The position numbers were made by a program, and so were the translations under genes. Below, piece by piece: positions 1 through 5,982 of a stretch of 6,823 nucleotides of DNA (position 1 is the first letter of the stretch; every line of letters starts with the position of its first letter). The notes under the pieces are model-generated. The model did not search any database, was not told the origin of the DNA, and saw only the letters and a list, made by a program, of their open reading frames with translations. This DNA is from an uncultured Erysipelotrichaceae bacterium (GTDB lineage Bacteria > Bacillota_I > Bacilli_A > Erysipelotrichales > Erysipelotrichaceae). The stretch spans positions 1-6,823 of the forward strand of contig CACZPD010000090.1 of the NCBI GenBank assembly GCA_902782955.1, read 5' to 3'.

Positions 1-1
1 C

Positions 2-472
2 GATGATATCGAAGTCATCATGCACGATGAATCCGTGATTCACTCCATGGTTGAATTCAGGGACCGTTCCGTCATTGCGCAGATGGGAACACCTGATATG
101 CGTCTCCCGATCCAGTATGCACTGACATGGCCTGACCGCCTGGAACTGAATGAAGAAGAACTCGATCTCAGCGCAATAGGCACGCTTCATTTCCATAAAC
201 CGGATCTGCAGCGTTTCCCGCTTCTCAAACTTGCCTATGAATGCGGAAGGAAGGGCGGAAACCTGAACGCTGTCATGAACGCTGCCAATGAGGAAGCGAA
301 TCTGGCGTTCCGTCAGGGAAAGATCCCTTTCCTGATGATAGAGGAAATCGTTTCCGAAGCAGTCCGGTCTGTGGAATACCGTGAGATCACATCCACACAA
401 GATCTGCTGGAAGCGAATAACTGGGGCAGGGAATTTGCCCTGGATAAGATCAGAAAGGTAAACAAACAATGA
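2..472 (+). CDS. dxr: 1-deoxy-D-xylulose 5-phosphate reductoisomerase, C-terminal part (5' end outside window)
   Basis: This cytosolic enzyme converts 1-deoxy-D-xylulose 5-phosphate to 2-C-methyl-D-erythritol 4-phosphate with NADPH, the first committed step of the MEP isoprenoid pathway. The frame is open from base 2, so the gene enters from the left. The ATG at 20 lies inside the conserved core and is not the true start. About 156 residues remain, compared with a family length near 390. The NADPH-binding domain and metal ligands are therefore not visible. The family block IEV-x-x-H-x-x-S-V-I-H-S-M-V is present, followed by IAQMGTPDMR-PIQYAL and the C-terminal helical domain with NAANE. The usual HPQS reads HDES here. 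Its stop overlaps the rseP start (ATGA), the standard dxr-rseP arrangement in bacteria. Identity is secure from motif and context. Confidence 0.96.
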   Translation, partial: DDIEVIMHDESVIHSMVEFRDRSVIAQMGTPDMRLPIQYALTWPDRLELNEEELDLSAIGTLHFHKPDLQRFPLLKLAYECGRKGGNLNAVMNAANEEANLAFRQGKIPFLMIEEIVSEAVRSVEYREITSTQDLLEANNWGREFALDKIRKVNKQ

Positions 473-1527
473 CATTAATATATTTTCTCCTGCTCCTGTC
501 CGTTATTATCACGATACATGAAGCAGGACATCTGGCTGCCGCAAAGAAATTCGGTGTATACTGCTATGAATTCTCTTTCGGTATGGGGCCGCTTCTGTGG
601 CATAAAAAAACCGGGGAAACACAATACAGCATACGCGGCATCCCCATCGGGGGATATGTCGCAATGGCCGGTGAAAAGGACGGTGACGCAGCTTATCCGG
701 ATGTTGTCGTCCCCGAAGGAAGAAGACTGACCGATAAACCGGCGTGGCAGAAGATCATTATTATGCTGGCCGGCGTGATCATGAATTTTCTCCTGGCCTG
801 GGTCGTCTTTTCCATGATCTATCTCTCCAACGGTGTTTATTACAGCTCTCCTGAGCCTCTTGTAAATACAGTTGTCGCCGGTTCCCCGGCTGAAAAAGCC
901 GGATTCCTGCCGGGTGATATGATCCTGGAGATCACGAAAGAAGACGGCACTTCCATTAAACCGAAGAGTTATCTGGATATGCAGGTATTCTCCTCCGGTT
1001 ACAGCGGAACGGAGACGTACCGGATCGACAGGAACGGCGAAGCGATAACCATCGAAGTGACACCTGAATTCAGCGAGGAGAACCAGGCTTACATGATCGG
1101 GATCGGCGGACCTCAGCCAAAGGAAATCAAAATCAATTTCCTGAACTGCTGGTATTTCGGTGCTGTGGAGATGGGAGAGATCGCAAGCCTCATGTTTGCG
1201 ACGATCAGAGGCCTGCTCCGCGGTGTCGGTCTTGAACAGCTGTCCGGACCTGTAGGTATTTATCAGGCTACGGAAACTTATGCTGGATACGGTATCTCGG
1301 CATTCCTGCTTCTGCTGGCCCAGCTGAGTCTGAATGTAGGCATATTCAACCTTCTGCCGCTTCCGGTTCTGGATGGCGGGCAGATCGTGATCACACTGTG
1401 TGAAGCCGCTGCCGGCAGGGAACTGAACACCCGGATCAAAACGGGCATTATGGTTGCGTGCTGGGTGCTCCTGATTGGACTGATGGTATTTGTTACGTGG
1501 AATGACATTGTGCGTTTATTGAAATAA
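469..1527 (+). CDS. rseP: RIP (site-2) intramembrane zinc metalloprotease RseP/RasP
   Basis: This membrane protease cleaves transmembrane substrates within the bilayer, such as anti-sigma factors and remnant signal peptides in relatives RseP and RasP. The zinc motif HEAGH is at residues 17-21 in the first membrane segment. A second segment (about 95-118) carries AGVIMNF, where the family usually has AGPxMNF. A single PDZ domain spans about 125-200. LSGPVGI is at 258-264, and the third metal ligand lies in NLLPLPVLDGG (294-304) before a last membrane segment (about 325-346). At 352 residues it is shorter than E. coli RseP, which has two PDZ domains. The start overlaps the dxr stop by four bases, so translation is probably coupled. 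A modest AAAGG sits at 454-458. All catalytic residues are intact. The cellular substrate cannot be read from the sequence. Confidence 0.97.
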   Translation: MTLIYFLLLLSVIITIHEAGHLAAAKKFGVYCYEFSFGMGPLLWHKKTGETQYSIRGIPIGGYVAMAGEKDGDAAYPDVVVPEGRRLTDKPAWQKIIIMLAGVIMNFLLAWVVFSMIYLSNGVYYSSPEPLVNTVVAGSPAEKAGFLPGDMILEITKEDGTSIKPKSYLDMQVFSSGYSGTETYRIDRNGEAITIEVTPEFSEENQAYMIGIGGPQPKEIKINFLNCWYFGAVEMGEIASLMFATIRGLLRGVGLEQLSGPVGIYQATETYAGYGISAFLLLLAQLSLNVGIFNLLPLPVLDGGQIVITLCEAAAGRELNTRIKTGIMVACWVLLIGLMVFVTWNDIVRLLK

Positions 1528-1539
1528 AGGAGATTCAAA

Positions 1540-2553
1540 ATGGCAAGAATACTGGTAACAGGCGGAACCGGCTACATAGGTTCCCATGCGTGTGTTGAAC
1601 TGATTCAGGCAGGACACGAAGTAATCGTTCTCGACAATCTTTATAATTCAAAGGAAGTCGTTCTCGACAGGATCGCTGAAATTACAGGTGTAAAACCTAA
1701 ATTCTATCGTGCTGATATCCGTGAGATCGAACAGATCCGGCAGGTATTTCAGGAAAATAAGATCGACGCGGTCATTCATTTTGCCGGTCTGAAAGCTGTC
1801 GGTGAATCCGTTGAACAGCCGCTGATGTACTATGAGACCAACATTTCCGGTTCGATCAATCTGTATGAGATCATGAAGGAATACGGCTGCAAAACTATCG
1901 TATTCTCTTCCAGCGCAACCGTATACGGTGCGCCGAAGTCGGTTCCGATCCGCGAAGATTTCGAAGTGCATACGACGAATCCATACGGTTCCACAAAGCT
2001 GATGAACGAAATGATCCTGGAAGATCTGACAGTCAGCGACCCGTCATGGAGCGTTATGCTGTTAAGATACTTCAATCCGATCGGGGCACATGAAAGCGGT
2101 CTGATCGGTGAAGTGCCGAACGGTATCCCGAACAACCTGGTTCCTTATATCGCAAGAGTTGCCAACGGGACACTTGAATATCTGCGTGTCTGGGGCAATG
2201 ACTACGATACGGTAGACGGAACGGGTGTGCGTGACTATATCCATGTCGTCGATCTCGCAAAAGGACATATTGCGGCAGTTGATTACGCTCTGGCGCACAA
2301 GGGAACAGAGAAGGTCAACCTTGGTACCGGAAACGGGTACAGCGTCCTTCAGGTGCTGCACGCATATGAAAAAGCCTGCGGCAAGGAACTGCCTTACAAG
2401 ATCATGGACAGACGCCCCGGTGATATCGCTGAATGCTATGCAGATACGGAAAAGGCAAAGGAACTTCTCGGATGGAGTGCTGTATATAACATTGACGATA
2501 TGTGCAGGACATCCTGGAATTTCACCCTCAAAAATCCTGAAGGAATCAAGTAA
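1540..2553 (+). CDS. galE: UDP-glucose 4-epimerase, probably also active on UDP-GlcNAc
   Basis: This cytosolic, NAD-dependent short-chain dehydrogenase family enzyme interconverts UDP-glucose and UDP-galactose. The Rossmann motif GGTGYIG is at residues 8-14. The catalytic triad falls at the E. coli numbering: Ser124 in SSSATVYG, and Tyr149 and Lys153 in NPYGSTK. The YFNPIGAH and GIPNNLVPYI blocks are typical of GalE, and the 337-residue length matches the family. In the substrate pocket, residue 299 is Cys (motif GDIAECYAD). E. coli has Tyr there and human GALE has Cys. This residue is known to control access for the N-acetyl group, so dual UDP-Glc/UDP-GlcNAc activity is inferred. A strong AAGGAG at 1527-1532 sits seven bases before the ATG and overlaps the rseP stop. 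It is the last gene of the dxr-rseP-galE operon, and a terminator follows seven bases after its stop. Confidence 0.96.
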   Translation: MARILVTGGTGYIGSHACVELIQAGHEVIVLDNLYNSKEVVLDRIAEITGVKPKFYRADIREIEQIRQVFQENKIDAVIHFAGLKAVGESVEQPLMYYETNISGSINLYEIMKEYGCKTIVFSSSATVYGAPKSVPIREDFEVHTTNPYGSTKLMNEMILEDLTVSDPSWSVMLLRYFNPIGAHESGLIGEVPNGIPNNLVPYIARVANGTLEYLRVWGNDYDTVDGTGVRDYIHVVDLAKGHIAAVDYALAHKGTEKVNLGTGNGYSVLQVLHAYEKACGKELPYKIMDRRPGDIAECYADTEKAKELLGWSAVYNIDDMCRTSWNFTLKNPEGIK

Positions 2554-2559
2554 GACAGA

Positions 2560-2591
2560 TTAAAAGCAGTTCTGAACAGAACTGCTTTTAA
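2560..2591. terminator. probable bidirectional intrinsic terminator between convergent galE and nagA
   Basis: A perfect 14-bp stem (2560-2573 with 2578-2591) closes a GAAC tetraloop. The arms end in TTAAAA on the left and TTTTAA on the right, so RNA from either strand ends the hairpin in a short U run. It lies between the galE stop (2551-2553) and the nagA stop (2602-2604 on the minus strand), so it can serve both genes. The U run is only four long and is part of the stem, which makes termination strength uncertain. Confidence 0.85.
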
Positions 2592-2601
2592 TGTGTTCCG
2601 G

Positions 2602-3741
2602 CTACAGCTGGGGGATCCCCTTGCAGAAAGTCTGCAGTACCTGGTATGAATCATCCAGAACGGTCAGATCTGCGTCATAGTTTTCTTTTATGAGGCCGAT
2701 ATGATCATCCTCTTTCAGCAGTCGGGCAGGATTGATGGTGCAGGAGTTGATTGCCTTAACTTCGTCAACACCTGCTTTTTCAATGACATTGCGCAGGCCT
2801 TCGTTGAGTTTCAGTGTGCTTCCTGCGAGGCTTCCGCTTTCAGTCAGATGTGCTGTTCCGTCGGGATAGATCTCGATCTCATGACCGCCGAACAGGAATT
2901 TAGTCCCGGCGGGATATCCCTTGCACATCAGGGCGTCGCTGACCATGACCGCATGGTCCTTGTCCTTGCAGGTATAGAAGATATTGAGTGCGTTGGCGGT
3001 GCAGTGTCTTGTGTCACAGATGATCTCGCTGTAAAGATCGTGCAGACCCAGCGCAGTGCCGACCAGTCCGTTCTCCCTGTGATTCAGCGGCGACATGGCA
3101 TTATACGTATGTGTGATGGACATGGCACCGTGTTTCACTGCTTCAACTGCAGTATCGAATGATGCGTCGCTGTGGCCCATGGAAGGGACAACACCGGTCT
3201 CGTGCAGATAGGAAGTCAGTTTGAAATCAGCATCTTCTTCCGGCGCAAGCGTAACGACCCTGATCGCTCCGTCCGCACATTCCTGAAACATTCTGAATTC
3301 TTCTACCGACGGCTTGACGATCGCTTCGGGCGGCTGGGCTCCTTTGTACTTCAGGGAAAGGTAAGGTCCTTCCAGGTGGACACCGATGATCCGAGCGCCT
3401 TTATAACCTTCTTTTCGGACAGCCACAACATTGAGAAGGGCTTTCTTCAGAGTCTCTGTATGATCGGTGATCGTTGTGGCCAGGAATGACGTAACACCCT
3501 CGGAAGGAATTCCGGCAGCCCATTTTCGCAGTCCTTCCGGATCAGCGTAATTCGTATCGAATCCATAGGCGCCGTGGCAGTGGATATCGATGAATCCCGG
3601 CAGGATACGCGCATCATTATAGTCGTAATCCGCATCTTCATCCGCATCCCGGGAAATCCGGGTGATCTTTCCGTTTTCAATTGTAATGACAGCAGGGATC
3701 CATTGCTCATCGCAGTATACTCTGCGGCTTTTGATTTTCAT
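2602..3741 (-). CDS. nagA: N-acetylglucosamine-6-phosphate deacetylase
   Basis: This amidohydrolase removes acetate from N-acetylglucosamine 6-phosphate, giving glucosamine 6-phosphate for glycolysis or wall synthesis. The protein is 379 residues, normal for NagA. Metal and catalytic residues are visible: His54-x-His56 in PGFIDIHCHG, Glu124 in HLEGPY, His190 in GHSDA, His211 in THTYNAM, and Asp269 in VSDA. The GSLAGS block (303-308) is also present. The usual DGxH substrate loop reads DTRH (243-246), keeping Asp and His but losing Gly. The start at 3741 was chosen over an upstream ATG at 3918 for three reasons. AAAGGAG (3748-3754) sits six bases before it, family homology begins there, and the longer form would run into the divergent PTS gene. 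Divergent pairing with a sugar PTS supports a catabolic role. N-acetylgalactosamine 6-phosphate (AgaA-type) is an alternative substrate. Confidence 0.93.
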   Translation of the reverse strand: MKIKSRRVYCDEQWIPAVITIENGKITRISRDADEDADYDYNDARILPGFIDIHCHGAYGFDTNYADPEGLRKWAAGIPSEGVTSFLATTITDHTETLKKALLNVVAVRKEGYKGARIIGVHLEGPYLSLKYKGAQPPEAIVKPSVEEFRMFQECADGAIRVVTLAPEEDADFKLTSYLHETGVVPSMGHSDASFDTAVEAVKHGAMSITHTYNAMSPLNHRENGLVGTALGLHDLYSEIICDTRHCTANALNIFYTCKDKDHAVMVSDALMCKGYPAGTKFLFGGHEIEIYPDGTAHLTESGSLAGSTLKLNEGLRNVIEKAGVDEVKAINSCTINPARLLKEDDHIGLIKENYDADLTVLDDSYQVLQTFCKGIPQL

Positions 3742-3766
3742 AAAAGTCTCCTTTATTACTTCTTTA

Positions 3767-3777
3767 TCATTATATGA
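3767..3777. promoter_or_regulatory. interrupted palindrome over the nagA -10, possible operator
   Basis: TCAT-TAT-ATGA is a perfect 4+4 inverted repeat around three bases, covering the nagA -10. A related TCATCATA occurs at 3801-3808, just upstream of the -10 of the PTS promoter (TCATTATA at 3767-3774). A repressor or activator binding both copies is possible. The arms are short and AT-rich, so chance is a real alternative. No classic GntR/DasR or cre box was found. Confidence 0.25.
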
Positions 3778-3797
3778 CGCGGTAAAGGAAAAATGGA
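3769..3797 (-). promoter_or_regulatory. candidate nagA promoter
   Basis: Reading the minus strand, TATAAT (3769-3774) is a perfect -10. It would start RNA near 3762, about 20 bases before the nagA ATG and just upstream of its AAAGGAG. At 17-base spacing the -35 position (3792-3797) reads TCCATT, a poor match that overlaps the -35 of the opposite promoter. Either an activator helps here or transcription is weak. The assignment rests mainly on the -10 and its position. Confidence 0.5.
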
Positions 3798-3822
3798 TAT
3801 TCATCATACAAATTGATATAAT
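3794..3822 (+). promoter_or_regulatory. promoter of the PTS operon (extended -10)
   Basis: TATAAT at 3817-3822 is preceded by TG at 3814-3815, forming a perfect extended -10. A -35 of TGGATA (3794-3799, four of six matches to TTGACA) lies exactly 17 bases upstream. RNA would begin near 3829, just before the GGAGG (3833-3837) of the first PTS gene. This is the best-formed promoter in the window and it faces the PTS genes, away from nagA. Confidence 0.75.
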
Positions 3823-3841
3823 ATCGGCATATGGAGGAATT

Positions 3842-4273
3842 ATGATCGGAATATTGGTAACTGGGCACGGCACTTTCGCCAGCGGAATGACCAGCGCGGT
3901 CAGACTTCTGGCAGGCAAGCCTGAAAAATATGTATATGTTGACTATCTCCAGGAACATTCCACAGATGAACTGGAATACAATATCCGCGAAAAGCTGAAG
4001 GAACTCGCTGACTGTGAAGGAATCCTGATCTTTGCGGATATGACGGAAGCGGCGCCTTATAAGATTTCTTCTGAGTTATCTGTAAAACTGAAGGATACAT
4101 ACCGGATCCGCGTAATCGGAGGAACAAATCTGGGTATGCTGATACAGGCAAACATGGCAAGAGGTTATGTGATCGATGTGGATGATCTCTGCTCCCTTGC
4201 GCTGGATGAAGGAAGAAAGCATATCGCTGCCTACGATGAAGCAGAAGAAGCGCGGGAATCCGGCATCAGATAA
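3842..4273 (+). CDS. PTS mannose-family EIIA component, divergent active-site loop
   Basis: This cytosolic phosphocarrier of the mannose/fructose/N-acetylgalactosamine PTS family would take phosphate from HPr and pass it to a IIB. The 143-residue length suits a single IIA domain. The opening strand and TGHGTFASG place the phosphorylatable His at residue 9 (E. coli ManX His10). Asp66 matches the conserved Asp that pairs with this His. GGTNLGML (93-100) matches the family's late GVNLPML block. The loop after Asp66 reads MTEAAPY, where the family normally has xxGGSPF, so two glycines are lost. The start at 3842 follows GGAGG at 3833-3837 by four bases. An in-frame ATG at 3662 is rejected because it lies inside nagA and beyond the promoter. 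Either the IIA is working but divergent, or it has become regulatory. Confidence 0.85.
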   Translation: MIGILVTGHGTFASGMTSAVRLLAGKPEKYVYVDYLQEHSTDELEYNIREKLKELADCEGILIFADMTEAAPYKISSELSVKLKDTYRIRVIGGTNLGMLIQANMARGYVIDVDDLCSLALDEGRKHIAAYDEAEEARESGIR

Positions 4274-4288
4274 AGAAAGGAACAAGAT

Positions 4289-5053
4289 ATGGCACTTATA
4301 GCAATATTAGTATTTATTCTGACGCTGGATCAGACTTCTTTACTGAGAGTGCTGCACAGGCCCCTGATCGCCTGCACTCTGTTTGGAATCGTTCTGAAAG
4401 ATCCGGCGAAAGGCGCTGCGGTAGGGGCAGCGATGGAACTGATCGTCCTCGGCGCAGAGAACAGGTATGTCAATACGGTACTGTATTCCGTTATGGCAGT
4501 TGTTCTCGCGGTACAGTCCGGCATGGATGCCAACACTGCCATTGCGAGCGCTCTTGTATTTGCGTGGTTAGGCATGTATGCGGACGGCGCATTTACTGCA
4601 CTTGCGGCGGCGTTTCTGCCGATGGCAAGAAAAGCAGCTGAAAGCAGGGACGAGAAAAAGCTTACCCTGGCAAATTTCCTGCCCGGCATCCTGAAAGCTT
4701 TGCTGTTTACGGTTCTTGCATGTCTTGCCTATACAGGCGGGGAAAGTTTCCGTACAACAGTATCCTCACTGGAAGCCAATGCGGGCTGGGTAATGGCAGG
4801 ACTGGCTGTTGCCGGTTCCCTGATGAAATGCGTCGGGTTCGCTGTCATACTCCGGAATATCCAGATCCGTGAGATCAGCGGCGCTCTGATCGCAGGAGCG
4901 GCGTTTGCGGCTCTGATCGTTACGACAGGAATCAGCGGGGCGACACTGCTGATCTGTGCAATGCTCGCATTCGCACTTGCGGCATATGATTATTCACAGC
5001 AGGCCAATGAAACTGCAGCGGCAGAAAAAGGAGGTGCTTCAAAATGGTGGTAG
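4289..5053 (+). CDS. PTS mannose-family EIIC membrane component
   Basis: This integral membrane subunit helps form the sugar path of a mannose-family PTS. The N-terminal block HRPLIACTLFGIVL (23-36), followed by a glycine/alanine-rich stretch with Glu50 in AMELIVLG, closely follows E. coli ManY (HRPLIACTLVGIVLGD ... LEMIALG). Hydrophobic segments are visible at about 1-13, 25-55, 62-93, 98-115, 130-150, 165-188 and 198-232. The tail is short and polar. At 254 residues it is near the usual size. The gene starts 15 bases after the IIA stop with AAAGGA in the gap. Its last 10 bases overlap the IID start. The sugar cannot be read from the sequence; a hexosamine is inferred from the divergent nagA. 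Confidence 0.92.
   Translation: MALIAILVFILTLDQTSLLRVLHRPLIACTLFGIVLKDPAKGAAVGAAMELIVLGAENRYVNTVLYSVMAVVLAVQSGMDANTAIASALVFAWLGMYADGAFTALAAAFLPMARKAAESRDEKKLTLANFLPGILKALLFTVLACLAYTGGESFRTTVSSLEANAGWVMAGLAVAGSLMKCVGFAVILRNIQIREISGALIAGAAFAALIVTTGISGATLLICAMLAFALAAYDYSQQANETAAAEKGGASKWW
5027..5035 (+). promoter_or_regulatory. strong ribosome binding site for IID inside the IIC gene
   Basis: AAAGGAGGT lies within the last codons of IIC, eight bases before the IID ATG at 5044. It is a near-perfect anti-16S match. It fixes the IID start and allows IID to be translated at a high rate, independent of or coupled to IIC. Confidence 0.8.
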
Positions 5054-5901
5054 GCGCAGGACCGTATAAAAATCTGACAGAAGCATATCCTCTGGATAAA
5101 AAGACATTGAATAAAGTCGTATGGCGTTCTTTCCTGAGCGGCTTTTCCAGAAACGGTGAGACAGGGGAATCCATAGGCTGGCTCTGGGCAATCATGCCCG
5201 GTCTCAAAAAGATCCATACCGATGAACAGGACCTGGCATATGCCATGGGACATCATCTGGAATACGTGGAGACAGGATCATTCCTTTCCACGCTGGCAAT
5301 GGGAGCTGTTCTTTCGATGGAACAGTGCAAATATGATCCGGCATTGATCCGCTCATTCAAAGCGTCTGTTTCCGCAGCGGCTGACGGGATCGGAACAGCA
5401 TTGTTCTGGTACCTGATCATCCCGTTTACAGCTATGGGTGTGCTGTCCCTTGCGCAGGGAGGCAGCCCTACAGCGGCGCTGATATATTTCCTGATCACGG
5501 CCATACTGACAGTTGCCGCACGCTTTGCCGGTATGTATATCGGATACGCGCAGGGGACACGCCTCGCGGATACGCTTTCCAAAAAGAAGAAAGGCGCTGT
5601 CCGTTCGATCCGTCTGGCCGGCGCGTTCATGATCGGCGCAATGATCATCGTCAATATGAAAGATGTTTCCGCTGTGCTGACAATGTACAACGGCAGTGAT
5701 TCACTCGATATGGCTGCCCAGCTGAACCAGCTCCTGCCGGGTATTATCCCGCTGTTGCTGACAGGGCTTATGTGGCATCTTCTGACCCGCAAAAACTGGT
5801 CACCGATGAAATGTATCCTCCTGATCGCAGTGATCGCACTGGCCGGCGCAGCGATCGGACTGTGGTCCGGTACATATGAACCGCTGATCCGGATCGGATA
5901 A
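5044..5901 (+). CDS. PTS mannose-family EIID membrane component
   Basis: This is the partner of IIC in the membrane sugar channel. The cytosolic N-terminal half has the family order: RSFLSGFSRNGETGE (28-42), a Pro-containing helix, then HLEYVET (71-77) and MGAVLSMEQ (86-94). The middle block SAAADGIGTALFW (110-122) corresponds to the family's GPxAGIGDxxxW. YIGYAQG (165-171) matches ManZ YGYSKG. Hydrophobic segments follow at about 118-137, 143-166, 190-210, 230-247 and 257-275. The length of 285 residues is typical. The usual FNTxP after HLEF is changed to YVETGS. The start overlaps the IIC stop by 10 bases. This is the last gene before the operon terminator, and no IIB precedes or follows it. 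Confidence 0.9.
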   Translation: MVVGAGPYKNLTEAYPLDKKTLNKVVWRSFLSGFSRNGETGESIGWLWAIMPGLKKIHTDEQDLAYAMGHHLEYVETGSFLSTLAMGAVLSMEQCKYDPALIRSFKASVSAAADGIGTALFWYLIIPFTAMGVLSLAQGGSPTAALIYFLITAILTVAARFAGMYIGYAQGTRLADTLSKKKKGAVRSIRLAGAFMIGAMIIVNMKDVSAVLTMYNGSDSLDMAAQLNQLLPGIIPLLLTGLMWHLLTRKNWSPMKCILLIAVIALAGAAIGLWSGTYEPLIRIG

Positions 5902-5925
5902 AATCATAAATATTCCTGAGCACAG

Positions 5926-5953
5926 AAGGCATGCTTAAACGTATGCCTTTTTT
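5926..5953 (+). terminator. intrinsic terminator of the PTS operon
   Basis: A nine-pair stem (5926-5934 with 5941-5949, one G-T wobble) encloses a six-base loop and runs into six T residues (5948-5953). It begins 24 bases after the IID stop. This separates the PTS operon from radC. Confidence 0.88.
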
Positions 5954-5964
5954 GCGAATATAAC
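5935..5964 (+). promoter_or_regulatory. weak candidate promoter for radC
   Basis: TATAAC at 5959-5964 (five of six matches to the -10) lies just before the radC ribosome binding site, but RNA would start almost on that site. TTAAAC at 5935-5940 gives only three of six -35 matches, with an 18-base spacer. Read-through of the terminator is an equally plausible source of radC RNA. Confidence 0.2.
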
Positions 5965-5982
5965 CGTACAGCGGAGGAATAT

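Noticed and set aside
2701..3489. Two plus-strand open frames of 153 and 105 codons opposite nagA
   Set aside because: They are antisense to conserved nagA codons, have no convincing ribosome binding sites and give Cys-rich low-meaning proteins.
3662..3841. Upstream in-frame extension of the PTS IIA gene
   Set aside because: It lies within nagA and before the extended -10 promoter. The ATG at 3842 has GGAGG in front and starts at the first strand of the IIA fold.
3742..3841. Riboswitch, cre box or classical GntR/DasR operator before nagA or the PTS genes
   Set aside because: The leaders are only about 13-20 bases long, too short for a riboswitch, and no sequence close to the cre or DasR/NagR consensus is present.
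3742..3918. N-terminal extension of nagA from an upstream minus-strand ATG at 3918
   Set aside because: It would add 59 residues unlike any NagA, overlap the IIA gene and pass the nagA -10. The ATG at 3741 has AAAGGAG at correct spacing and begins at the family's first strand.
5253..5792. Minus-strand open frame of 179 codons opposite IID
   Set aside because: It is antisense to a well-supported IID gene, with no ribosome binding site or recognisable domain.
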